Shown: positions 1-5,659, counted from the stretch's first letter. The stretch: DNA of 5,659 nt from Myroides sp. (GCA_018384465.1 JAHAYQ010000053.1:1-5659), one strand, 5' to 3'. Translations and numbers: made by a program. Notes: generated from the letters alone by a model not told the origin.

Positions 1-1103
1 GTATCGGTGTACGAAAATAACCTTCCTTGTAGTAAAGGATCATTTGTAAAATCGATACCGGGAACCACGTGCCCCGGGTGAAAAGCTATTTGTTCTGTTT
101 CGGCAAAGAAGTTGTCTGGATTTTTGTTTAAAACCATACGTCCGATAATAGTAACGGGTACTTGTTCTTCAGGAATGATTTTAGTTGGATCTAACAGATC
201 AAAATCGAAGTTTTTTTCATCTGCTTCGGGAACAATTTGCACACCTAATTCCCATTCAGGAAAATTACCTGATTCAATAGCTTCCCATAAATCTAATCGG
301 TGAAAATCTGAATTATTCCCCGATATTTTTAATGCTTCGTCCCACACAACAGCGTGCGTACCCAATTTGGGTTTCCAGTGAAACTTTACAAAACACGATT
401 CGTTATTTTCATTTACAAAACGAAAAGTATGTACGCCGAAACCTTCCATCATACGAAAACTGCGGGGAATGGCACGGTCGGACATCAGCCACATGATCAT
501 GTGCATGGATTCGGGCATAAGCGATATAAAATCCCAAAAAGTATCATGCGCCGATGCTGCTTGTGGCATTTCGTGATGAGGTTCGGGTTTTACCGCATGA
601 ACTAAATCCGGAAATTTTGTTGCGTCCTGAATAAAAAATACCGGCATATTATTACCTACCAAATCATAAATACCTTCTTCGGTATAAAACTTAACTGCAA
701 ATCCACGTACATCTCTTGCCAAATCGGTAGAGCCACGAAAACCTGCTACGGTTGAAAACCTAGTAAATACAGGAGTGCGTTGCCCAACTTTTTGTAAAAA
801 ACCTGCTTTGGTAAATTGCGGAATTGGGTTTGTAACTTCAAAAAAACCGTGGGCGCCAGATCCACGCGCATGAACCACACGTTCAGGAATACGTTCATGG
901 TCAAAGTGAGTGATTTTTTCCCTTAGTATAAAATCTTCTAAAAGGGTAGGGCCTCGATCGCCAATTTTTAAAGAGTTGTTATCGTCGTTTATTTTAACGC
1001 CTTGATTGGTAGTAAGAAATTTGTTGGTGTTGTCGCTTTTGTTAATCAAAAGATCTTCTTGTTTAGCTTCTTGATCATTAGTCGATTGGTCGTTCTTTTT
1101 CAT
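1..1103 (-). CDS. katE: Large-subunit catalase, HPII/KatE type (C-terminal part outside window)
   Basis: This is a monofunctional haem catalase that breaks hydrogen peroxide down to water and oxygen in the cytoplasm. The 367 complete codons align, from memory, with E. coli HPII with no gap between the key residues and a constant offset of 50. They include the distal His78 in VVHARGS, Asn151 in LVGNNMPVFFIQD, His342 in FHPGH and the proximal haem-ligand Tyr365 in RLFSY. Stretches such as GPTLLEDFILREKITHFDHE and LDPTKIIPEE are typical of the large-subunit clade. The N-terminal arm is about 50 residues shorter than in E. coli and is polar and Lys/Asn/Asp rich. HPII-type enzymes are usually 700 or more residues and end in a flavodoxin-like, DJ-1-related domain, which would lie beyond the left edge. 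The ATG at 1101-1103 is the natural start: the reading frame begins there, with A-rich sequence and no Shine-Dalgarno motif before it. The gene stands apart from its neighbours behind a 558-bp spacer, so it is probably transcribed on its own. Confidence 0.96.
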   Translation of the reverse strand, partial: MKKNDQSTNDQEAKQEDLLINKSDNTNKFLTTNQGVKINDDNNSLKIGDRGPTLLEDFILREKITHFDHERIPERVVHARGSGAHGFFEVTNPIPQFTKAGFLQKVGQRTPVFTRFSTVAGFRGSTDLARDVRGFAVKFYTEEGIYDLVGNNMPVFFIQDATKFPDLVHAVKPEPHHEMPQAASAHDTFWDFISLMPESMHMIMWLMSDRAIPRSFRMMEGFGVHTFRFVNENNESCFVKFHWKPKLGTHAVVWDEALKISGNNSDFHRLDLWEAIESGNFPEWELGVQIVPEADEKNFDFDLLDPTKIIPEEQVPVTIIGRMVLNKNPDNFFAETEQIAFHPGHVVPGIDFTNDPLLQGRLFSYTD

Positions 1104-1134
1104 TTTATTGGGTTTTGGTTAAAAGTTAAAGATT

Positions 1135-1158
1135 GAAAATTCTGTATTGCGAATTTTC
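1135..1158. promoter_or_regulatory. Inverted repeat in the catalase leader, 8-bp arms with 8-bp spacer
   Basis: GAAAATTC (1135-1142) and GAATTTTC (1151-1158) are perfect reverse complements around an 8-base spacer. The repeat sits 31-54 bp upstream of the catalase ATG. It could be an operator for a dimeric regulator, or a weak hairpin in the 5' untranslated region of the catalase mRNA. The repeat is visible; a function is inferred. It does not match the OxyR spacing (ATAG-7-CTAT). Confidence 0.45.
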
Positions 1159-1170
1159 TTTTTAATATTT

Positions 1171-1179
1171 CAAACAATA
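1171..1179 (-). promoter_or_regulatory. Weak candidate -7 element for catalase
   Basis: On the minus strand this reads TATTGTTTG, close to the Bacteroidota -7 consensus TAnnTTTG but with three bases instead of two between TA and TTTG. It would place the transcript start roughly 60 bases before the catalase ATG, putting the 1135-1158 inverted repeat in the leader. I see no good -33 TTTG at the expected distance, so this is only a tentative call. Confidence 0.2.
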
Positions 1180-1418
1180 TTCCAAGATGAGCTTCTGACC
1201 TAATGCTTAGTTTTTAAAAAAATATTATAAAACTTTATGGGAACGTTATGTGGTTAAAGTATACATTTTGTGAAGTTATTACATGTTTATTTAATTAGTT
1301 TAAATATTTATGTTTTTTTTAATAGATGAGTTAATAATATAAATTATGTTTTGTTTATTTTGTGTTTGTTTGTTTATATGAATTTTTATTGATTGAAAAT
1401 ATTAGAAAGGTAGGTTGT

Positions 1419-1435
1419 TTTTACAAAATGTAAAA
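1419..1435. promoter_or_regulatory. Inverted repeat TTTTACA-AAA-TGTAAAA
   Basis: Two perfect 7-bp arms flank a 3-bp centre, giving a 17-bp dyad of a size typical of a dimeric repressor or activator site. It lies 227 bp before the plus-strand gene and 316 bp before the catalase start, so it is distant from both. It is the first of three dyads within 112 bp. Base composition alone makes such repeats easier to find here. Confidence 0.35.
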
Positions 1436-1443
1436 TAATAATT

Positions 1444-1461
1444 TAAAATCAATTGATTTTA
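1444..1461. promoter_or_regulatory. 18-bp perfect palindrome, TAAAATCAATTGATTTTA
   Basis: All nine base pairs match and there is no spacer. The palindrome begins 8 bp after the end of the 1419-1435 dyad. With a zero-base loop it would not make a good RNA hairpin, so a DNA-binding site is the more natural reading. It could also be chance in AT-rich DNA, although nine matched pairs in a row is uncommon even here. Confidence 0.4.
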
Positions 1462-1512
1462 TTTGTTAATTAGTTGGTTTTCAATTTTTTAATAAAAATG
1501 TTAAAACGAAAA

Positions 1513-1530
1513 ACCTATATTAATAAAGGT
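1513..1530. promoter_or_regulatory. 18-bp near-perfect palindrome with ACCT/AGGT arms
   Basis: The sequence ACCTATATTAATAAAGGT matches its own reverse complement in eight of nine pairs; the fifth pair is mismatched. The ACCT/AGGT ends are among the few GC-containing bases in the surrounding DNA, which favours a real binding site over compositional noise. It lies 131 bp before the start of the plus-strand gene at 1662. The regulator is unknown. Confidence 0.35.
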
Positions 1531-1661
1531 AACTTTAGTAAATGAATAGTTAATGTAAAAAGTAAATATAAGTATGTGGTATTAAATTAGTTATAGATGT
1601 GATAATTGAAGTTGATAAATAGGGCGTTTTTTTAAATATATATCAATTTAAACATTTATAT

Positions 1662-2297
1662 ATGAACGCAATTACAAACATGGAAGAATTACCTGCTGAT
1701 TTAAGTAGATTTATCCCCGAGCAAAAAATAGGGCAATCAAATGATACTTTTTCTCATCTTGCACTAAATGACAGAAATGATGCCGATAAGCTTTTTAAGG
1801 AAATTAAAAAACGGTTACTAAATATTAATCAATGGAATGAATACGCTACACTTACCAATGCCCGTTTTACACTTATGGACAGTAATGGTAATGATATAAA
1901 CCGTTTGGCTGCAATAGGCGATTATGTAAAAGTAGTGTTTTCGGGTATGCAAAAGCTTATTTCTGATAGTGAAGAGCATGTTCATATTGGTCAGATTACA
2001 AGTTTGAAACATGGGGGAATGGATGTTGTTATAATGAAGGTATATCCTTGTGCTGATCCAACCCATAATAAACAGGAAGTTGCCCATTTTTTTAATGATG
2101 AAGCTTCAAATACTTTTATATTGTATCGTACAACTACTCATATACAATTATCCATACACGGTAGAAATGAAATTCCTAATACGGGAAGTGGTCGAATTAG
2201 AAAAAAAAGTCGCAATCTTATTTTTGCAGTTCTCGCGGTTGCTGGCATTAGTAAAATTCAGTGGAAATCGTTGGCACATGGATTGTTACATTTCTAA
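1662..2297 (+). CDS. Protein of unknown function, 211 residues
   Basis: I cannot assign this protein to a named family. No signal peptide is apparent. Residues 1-60 are polar and probably helical (DADKLFKEIKKRLLNINQW at 40-58). The middle, about 66-170, alternates hydrophobic and polar residues as in a beta-rich domain, with GDYVKVVF at 86-93, HVHIGQITS at 106-114, AHFFNDEASNTFILYR at 141-156 and IHGRNEIPN at 165-173. A basic stretch (RIRKKSR, 178-184) precedes a moderately hydrophobic tail (NLIFAVLAVAGISKIQWKSL, 185-204), which may be a buried helix or a membrane-contacting one. The overall look recalls uncharacterised Bacteroidota proteins I cannot name. The ATG at 1662 has an A/T-rich leader; a second ATG at 1680 (MEELPADL) is possible. 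The DCC-family gene follows after 11 bp, so the two are probably co-transcribed. Confidence 0.75.
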   Translation: MNAITNMEELPADLSRFIPEQKIGQSNDTFSHLALNDRNDADKLFKEIKKRLLNINQWNEYATLTNARFTLMDSNGNDINRLAAIGDYVKVVFSGMQKLISDSEEHVHIGQITSLKHGGMDVVIMKVYPCADPTHNKQEVAHFFNDEASNTFILYRTTTHIQLSIHGRNEIPNTGSGRIRKKSRNLIFAVLAVAGISKIQWKSLAHGLLHF

Positions 2298-2308
2298 TAA
2301 ATGTAAAT

Positions 2309-2707
2309 ATGAAAAATACTTATATCTTATTATATGATGGAGATTGCGGCTTTTGCAATCATTGGGTGCGTTGGGTTTTAGATAACAACCACAAAGGGCG
2401 TTTTAATTTTGCACCGTTGCAGGGAACTTTTGCTCAAAGCTTTTTAAAGCAGAATCATTTGCCAAGCACCAATTTTAATACTTTGTATCTTATTCATCCA
2501 AACGGAAAAATTGCAGAAAAATCTGATGCTGTGATAAATATCTGTAAGGTGTTAGATGGTGTGTATAGTATAGCTATTATTGCGAAAGTGTTACCTAAAT
2601 TTTTTCGCGATTGGATTTATGACTTAGTGGCTAAAAACAGAAAAAAACTGATGGCTAATAATTGCGTTTTATTGACAAAAGATGAAAGACAATATTTTTT
2701 AGAATGA
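2309..2707 (+). CDS. DCC-family (DUF393) putative thiol-disulfide oxidoreductase
   Basis: This 132-residue protein carries the family's N-terminal signature, YDGDCGFCNHWVRWV at 9-23, in which Cys13 and Cys16 form a CxxC pair within the DxxCxxC motif. FAPLQG (34-39), the strand TLYLIHPNGKIAEKSDAV (58-75) and the C-terminal YDLVAKNRKKL (104-114) are also typical. The length fits a complete DCC protein. The family is thought to have a thioredoxin-like fold and a redox role, but physiological substrates are poorly known. I chose the ATG at 2309 because the signature follows within ten residues. Alternative upstream starts, such as a GTG at 2261, would overlap the preceding gene, which stops at 2297. 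The 11-bp gap suggests an operon with that gene. The stop codon lies 4 bp from the stop of the convergent MscS gene. Confidence 0.92.
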   Translation: MKNTYILLYDGDCGFCNHWVRWVLDNNHKGRFNFAPLQGTFAQSFLKQNHLPSTNFNTLYLIHPNGKIAEKSDAVINICKVLDGVYSIAIIAKVLPKFFRDWIYDLVAKNRKKLMANNCVLLTKDERQYFLE

Positions 2708-2711
2708 TAAA

Positions 2712-3788
2712 TTATTTTAAATCATCAGCTACAAACTGAACGCGACTTTTAGACAAACTATCAGGGTGGTTTTTACGTATATAATTCATCATTTCTTCAC
2801 GGATATAACATCGTAAATCAAAGGCCTGACCTGCATTACGGCAACTCATTAGGCAACGTATTTCCATAGTTTGTTCTTTTAAATCGGTTACTTGTAATAC
2901 CGCTACCTTTCCGTCCCACAGTGAATGACCAGCAAGTAATGTTTCAAAATGATTTCGAAGATTGTTTACATCAACATTAAAATCAGTGTAAATATAGGCG
3001 GTTCCTAACAATTCAGAAGTGGTACGTGTCCAGTTTTGGAAAGGCTTGTCAATAAAATACTGAATAGGTAAAATTAATCTGCGTTTATCCCAAATATTCA
3101 CTACCACATACGTAAGATTTATTTCTTCTACTTTTCCCCATTCGCCTTCTACAATTAAAACGTCATCTAATCTAATGGGTTGTGTAAACGCAATTTGAAA
3201 GCCTGCAAGAAGGTTGCCTAATGATTTTTGTGCGGCAAACCCTATAATAATTCCACCAACACCAACACCGGTTAACAAACCTGCACCAATTTTTCGCATA
3301 TTATCAAAACTTAATAAAATAATAGCAAAAGAAAAGATAATGATGATTGCAACAATCAGTTTTCTGATAAAAACAATTTGAGTATGAATTTTTCGTTCTC
3401 GCAGATTATTCTCCTTACTTACATCAAACCTATGATACAAATAATCTTCAAAAACATTAATGGTCCGTATCAGTATAATGGCAAAACAGCTTATAAGTAA
3501 TACTTCTGTAATTTTACTAACAATGATTAACATTTTAGGGTTAAACCTTGCTATGGGTAATAAGCTGTTAAAAACAATTAAAGGTATAAATACACTTAAA
3601 ACCCTGTTGAAACGTTTAATGATGGAACGGAATAGGGAGTAAGATGATGGATCAACCGTTTGTTTTCGCACAATAGGAATAAGGATTACTTTGATGATTA
3701 ACCCTAATAAAAGCGAAAATAGAAGTACGATAATATTCCAGATCCAAGCTGGAAAAATATGCGATATTCTAATTAATTCTTCGGTCAT
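2712..3788 (-). CDS. MscS-family mechanosensitive ion channel
   Basis: This 358-residue inner-membrane protein belongs to the small-conductance mechanosensitive channel family, which opens under membrane tension to release solutes on hypo-osmotic shock. Hydrophobic segments lie at about 14-40, 63-80, 86-110 and 141-161. They precede the pore-lining, Gly/Ala-rich helix at about 166-200 (GAGLLTGVGVGGIIIGFAAQ, then KSLGNLLAGFQIAF). The cytoplasmic beta domain follows directly, with QPIRLDDVLIVEGEWGKVEEI (203-223), NIWDKRRLILP (231-241) and NWTR (252-255), all standard MscS features. The remaining C-terminal domain, to residue 358, is complete. It has one or two membrane segments more than E. coli MscS, as many family members do. 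Which paralogue it is, and whether it gates on tension or on another signal, cannot be read from the sequence. It is transcribed away from the YihY-family gene and converges on the DCC gene. Confidence 0.95.
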   Translation of the reverse strand: MTEELIRISHIFPAWIWNIIVLLFSLLLGLIIKVILIPIVRKQTVDPSSYSLFRSIIKRFNRVLSVFIPLIVFNSLLPIARFNPKMLIIVSKITEVLLISCFAIILIRTINVFEDYLYHRFDVSKENNLRERKIHTQIVFIRKLIVAIIIIFSFAIILLSFDNMRKIGAGLLTGVGVGGIIIGFAAQKSLGNLLAGFQIAFTQPIRLDDVLIVEGEWGKVEEINLTYVVVNIWDKRRLILPIQYFIDKPFQNWTRTTSELLGTAYIYTDFNVDVNNLRNHFETLLAGHSLWDGKVAVLQVTDLKEQTMEIRCLMSCRNAGQAFDLRCYIREEMMNYIRKNHPDSLSKSRVQFVADDLK

Positions 3789-3860
3789 AATTATTGTTTT
3801 TATAAATAATTTTACAAGAACCGTACCTGCTGATTTTTTAAATTAATCGTAAAACTTTTA

Positions 3861-3894
3861 TTTGTTAAGGCATAATTGTTGAAACTAATCTTTA
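3861..3894 (+). promoter_or_regulatory. Weak candidate Bacteroidota promoter for the YihY-family gene
   Basis: TTTG at 3861-3864 is followed after 21 bases by TAATCTTTA (3886-3894). This resembles the -33 TTTG / -7 TAnnTTTG pair, but with an extra base inside the -7 box and A instead of the final G. Position and spacing are plausible for transcription into the gene starting at 3921. It lies in the 132-bp divergent spacer shared with the MscS gene. I found no matching minus-strand element. Confidence 0.2.
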
Positions 3895-3920
3895 TAAATC
3901 AACATAAAATTGTGCAACTT

Positions 3921-4859
3921 ATGGAAAAGAAAAACTTTTTAAAAAATAGTTGGGGCATTGTTAAAGATACCGGTACTACTTTTATGGATAATAAAGGACT
4001 TAAATTAAGTGCATCTTTGGCTTATTATACCTTGTTTTCGCTGGCTCCTTTATTACTACTTGTAATTTCTTTAGCGGGTGCTTTTTTTGGTAAAGATGCC
4101 ATTGAGGGCAGTGTGTTTTCTGAACTCAACGGATTAGTTGGTGCCGAAGCTGCTGCACAAATACAACAAGTTATTAAAAATATGGAACTTTCTGGTAAAA
4201 CAAATTTGTCACTTATTATTGGGGTTGTCAGTTTAATTATTGGTGCAACAACAGTTTTTGGTGATATTCAAGATTCTGTAAACAAAATATGGGGTGTTAA
4301 AGCTAAACCGGAAAAAGGTTGGTTAAAGTTACTAAAAGATCGTTTATTATCAGGATCAATTATTTTAGGATTGGGTTTTTTACTTATAGTATCATTAGTA
4401 GTTAATGGAATGATAGCTGCATTAGATCATATCATTCAAAGTTGGCTTCCTGATTTGTCTGTTATTGTATTTACGTTAAGTAATTTGATAGTAAATTTTA
4501 TAGTATTATCATTGCTTTTTGGAGTTATTTATAAAGTATTGCCCGATGCTAAAATTAAATGGAAAGATGTAAGAGCAGGTGCTTTATTTACAGCCGCGCT
4601 TTTTATGTTAGGCCGTTATGGCATTGGTGTGTACATAGATAAGGCAGATGTAGGTTCGGCTTATGGGGCAGCAGGTTCATTAGTAATTATACTTATTTGG
4701 GTGTATTATTCTGCGGCTATTTTATATTTTAGTGCAGCATTTACAAAAGTGTTTGCAGTAACAAAAGGACAAAATATACTGCCGGCCGAACACGCTGTAA
4801 AGATTGAAGAAAAAGAAATAGAAAAAGGCAATGCACCTATTACATCGGCAGATACTTAA
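3921..4859 (+). CDS. YihY/BrkB-family inner-membrane protein
   Basis: This 312-residue polytopic protein belongs to the family once annotated as ribonuclease BN or virulence factor BrkB; the ribonuclease label came from a misassignment. Its true function is not settled. About six membrane segments can be seen, at roughly 31-57, 95-117, 143-165, 180-206, 217-237 and 250-278. Family hallmarks are KGLKLSASLAYYTLFSLAPL at 26-43, the GDIQDSVNKIWGVK segment at 114-127, YKVLPDAKIKWKDVRAGALF at 204-223 and GSAYGAAGSLVIILIWVYYS at 245-264. The C-terminal tail (about 280-312) is charged and probably cytoplasmic. I chose the ATG at 3921 over an in-frame TTG at 3876 because homologues begin shortly before the conserved helix and the extra 15 residues show no family resemblance. 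A strong hairpin terminator follows 15 bp after the stop. Confidence 0.93.
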   Translation: MEKKNFLKNSWGIVKDTGTTFMDNKGLKLSASLAYYTLFSLAPLLLLVISLAGAFFGKDAIEGSVFSELNGLVGAEAAAQIQQVIKNMELSGKTNLSLIIGVVSLIIGATTVFGDIQDSVNKIWGVKAKPEKGWLKLLKDRLLSGSIILGLGFLLIVSLVVNGMIAALDHIIQSWLPDLSVIVFTLSNLIVNFIVLSLLFGVIYKVLPDAKIKWKDVRAGALFTAALFMLGRYGIGVYIDKADVGSAYGAAGSLVIILIWVYYSAAILYFSAAFTKVFAVTKGQNILPAEHAVKIEEKEIEKGNAPITSADT

Positions 4860-4874
4860 TAGTTATTAATAACA

Positions 4875-4919
4875 AAAAGCAAAGTCTTGAAAACTACTTA
4901 GCTTCAAGACTTTACTTTT
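4875..4919. terminator. Bidirectional intrinsic terminator
   Basis: AAAGTCTTGAA (4881-4891) and TTCAAGACTTT (4903-4913) form a perfect 11-bp stem around an 11-base loop. Beyond one mismatched pair, the stem can be extended by AAAAG (4875-4879) with CTTTT (4915-4919). There are T-rich tails on both strands: ACTTTTA on the plus strand and CTTTTTG on the minus strand. It lies between the stop of the YihY-family gene (4859) and the stop of the converging lipoprotein frame (4925), so it can end both transcripts. Confidence 0.88.
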
Positions 4920-4924
4920 AAAAA

Positions 4925-5220
4925 TTACTGATTATTGTTTACTCTGTTTTTGTCGTTGTAGTTTCGTCGTCCGTCGTTATTATTAAAGTTATCGTTGTTA
5001 TTATTTTTTACACCAACTTCACTTCCGGGAATAATGCTGTCGTTATTGTTTAATGGATCTTCATAAAATACGGACCTTCTAGTTGTTCATCATCCGTATA
5101 ATAGTTTGCACTTTTTTCAGCATTTTCTGTCCGATTTCCATCTCTACATGACAAAATACTTATACTTAACCCTACTAATACGAGCAAGGCAATTTTTATA
5201 GAACTAGATTTATTTTTCAT
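4925..5220 (-). pseudogene. Small lipoprotein, apparently frameshifted
   Basis: From the ATG at 5218-5220 the frame encodes MKNK, a hydrophobic stretch (IKIALLVLVGLSISILS) and Cys25, a lipobox of the form I-L-S-C, so the product should be a lipid-anchored envelope protein. This frame continues through DDEQLEGP and ends at a TAA at 5050-5052 after 56 residues. The adjacent frame is open from 5086 to a TAA at 4925-4927 and reads SVFYEDPLNNNDSIIPGSEV followed by an Asn-rich tail ending NNNQ. Restoring one base in the overlap at 5053-5086, for example in the TTTT run at 5065-5068, would join the two into one protein of about 98 residues ending just before the terminator. The break may be a true mutation, a sequencing error or, less likely, a programmed -1 shift. 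No export signal of the K-D/E-D/E type follows the Cys. The gene lies 34 bp after the DJ-1/PfpI gene on the same strand. Function unknown. Confidence 0.7.
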
Positions 5221-5254
5221 AATTGTTTTTTTAATTGATTTTAGATTTTTTAGC

Positions 5255-5659
5255 TCAGGTTAAAGCATTGATAATAGCTTTGTTAAAAGCAGGTAAATCA
5301 TCTGGTATTCTACTGGTAATGAGATTACTGTCTACCACCACTTCTAAATCAGCCCATAAAGCACCAGCATTTTCTAAATCAATAGCAATAGCTTCAACTG
5401 ATGTCATTCTTCTGTTTTTAACCTGTTTGGCATTAATCAACGTTTGCGGACCGTGACATATAGCTGCTACAATTTTGCGAGCATTAAAAAAGGAATTGAC
5501 AAAAGTAAGCGCCTCTTGATTGGTTCTTAATTTATCTGGATTAATAACACCGCCAGGCAATATCAATGCATCGAAATCTTCAGCCGATGCTTCATTTAAA
5601 GCTTGATCTACCAAATAATCGTTAGACCATTCATCACCTGCTTTTGCTCTAACTTTTTC
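5255..5659 (-). CDS. DJ-1/PfpI-family protein, YhbO-like (N terminus outside window)
   Basis: The visible 134 residues end at a TGA at 5255-5257 and stay open to the right edge, so the start is missing. In comparison with E. coli YhbO (172 residues), about 40-50 N-terminal residues are absent here. Family features are DFDALILPGG (28-37 of the visible part), the nucleophile elbow AAICHGPQTL (65-74) with the conserved Cys68-His69 pair, and the C-terminal VTSRxPDDLPAF-type motif, here LITSRIPDDLPAFNKAI. The partner acidic residue of the active site normally lies in the missing N-terminal part. Members are described as intracellular proteases, glyoxalases or stress-protective proteins, and the actual reaction is disputed. 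The YhbO-like subgroup is linked to oxidative, thermal and other stress survival. The lipoprotein frame starts 34 bp downstream with no obvious promoter or terminator between, suggesting co-transcription. Confidence 0.93.
   Translation of the reverse strand, partial: EKVRAKAGDEWSNDYLVDQALNEASAEDFDALILPGGVINPDKLRTNQEALTFVNSFFNARKIVAAICHGPQTLINAKQVKNRRMTSVEAIAIDLENAGALWADLEVVVDSNLITSRIPDDLPAFNKAIINALT

Larger units (their letters stand above)
1104..1661. other. 558-bp AT-rich intergenic region between divergent transcription units
   Basis: This spacer separates the catalase (minus) from the unassigned protein gene (plus), so it must hold the promoters of both. It is far more AT-rich than the flanking genes, with long T or A runs and a GTTT-like stretch near 1346-1376. 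I found no open frame of convincing length, no RNA gene I recognise and no insertion-sequence ends. Structured elements are four inverted repeats (1135-1158, 1419-1435, 1444-1461, 1513-1530). No clean plus-strand TTTG/TAnnTTTG promoter is visible before the gene at 1662. Confidence 0.6.

Noticed and set aside
112..605. Open frames of 63 and 83 codons on the plus strand
   Set aside because: They lie wholly antisense to the well-supported catalase and resemble no protein family.
1232..1260. ACTTTA (1232-1237) and TAAAGT (1255-1260) as a wide inverted repeat
   Set aside because: The arms are only six bases with a 17-base gap in AT-rich DNA, too weak to support a site or hairpin.
1346..1376. GTTT-rich stretch resembling a short tandem repeat
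   Set aside because: Units are irregular and few, and only about three are in register. Low-complexity AT-rich sequence is a sufficient explanation.
1131..1400. Direct repeat GATTGAAAAT at 1131-1140 and 1391-1400
   Set aside because: Only ten bases match, with no extension on either side. In such AT-rich DNA one repeated 10-mer is expected by chance.
1818..2087. Minus-strand open frame of 89 codons
   Set aside because: It is antisense to the 211-residue gene. Its composition looks like a shadow of AT-rich coding sequence, and it has no recognisable domain.
2050..2337. Plus-strand open frame of 95 codons in another frame
   Set aside because: It overlaps the 3' end of the 211-residue gene and the start of the DCC gene. 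There is no family resemblance, and the sequence is biased to Ile/Leu/Lys as expected of an AT-rich off-frame.
3460..3642. Plus-strand open frame of 60 codons
   Set aside because: It is antisense to the membrane part of the MscS gene, where such shadows are common.
5050..5100. Programmed -1 frameshifting in the lipoprotein gene
   Set aside because: No canonical X-XXY-YYZ slippery heptamer or strong downstream structure is visible. A one-base deletion or a sequence error is simpler.
5235..5456. Plus-strand open frame of 73 codons
   Set aside because: It is antisense to the DJ-1/PfpI gene, which has a clear active-site motif in the true frame.
1..5659. A new defence system, mobile element or CRISPR array
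   Set aside because: No nuclease, helicase, integrase, transposase, repeat-spacer pattern or composition break was seen. The recognisable genes are ordinary stress and envelope functions.

Overview
The window looks like a chromosomal segment of a low-GC Bacteroidota bacterium, most likely a flavobacterium. The evidence is AT-rich codon use, very AT-rich spacers, starts led by A/T-rich sequence instead of a Shine-Dalgarno motif, and proteins that read like flavobacterial family members. I see no transposase, integrase, phage gene, CRISPR array, tRNA or rRNA.

Layout, left to right. (1) The first 367 codons of a large-subunit (HPII/KatE-type) catalase, minus strand, running off the left edge. 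(2) A 558-bp AT-rich spacer with four inverted repeats. One lies just upstream of the catalase start, and three are clustered at 1419-1530. (3) A plus-strand pair: a 211-residue protein I cannot assign, then 11 bp later a DCC-family (DUF393) putative thiol-disulfide oxidoreductase. (4) A minus-strand MscS-family mechanosensitive channel, facing the DCC gene with only 4 bp between the stop codons. (5) A divergent spacer, then a plus-strand YihY/BrkB-family inner-membrane protein. (6) A strong bidirectional hairpin terminator. (7) On the minus strand, a small lipoprotein gene that appears broken by a one-base frameshift, and upstream of it a DJ-1/PfpI (YhbO-like) gene running off the right edge.

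The gene set suggests a stress-defence neighbourhood: peroxide removal (catalase), protein/glycation or oxidative stress (DJ-1/PfpI), hypo-osmotic relief (MscS), a redox-active DCC protein and an envelope protein (YihY). That grouping is inferred from family roles. The genes lie in several transcription units on both strands, so they are not one operon. I found no convincing evidence of a new biological system. The items most worth a second look are the palindrome cluster at 1419-1530, the frameshifted lipoprotein, the unassigned 211-residue protein and the overlapping 3' ends at 2707/2712.
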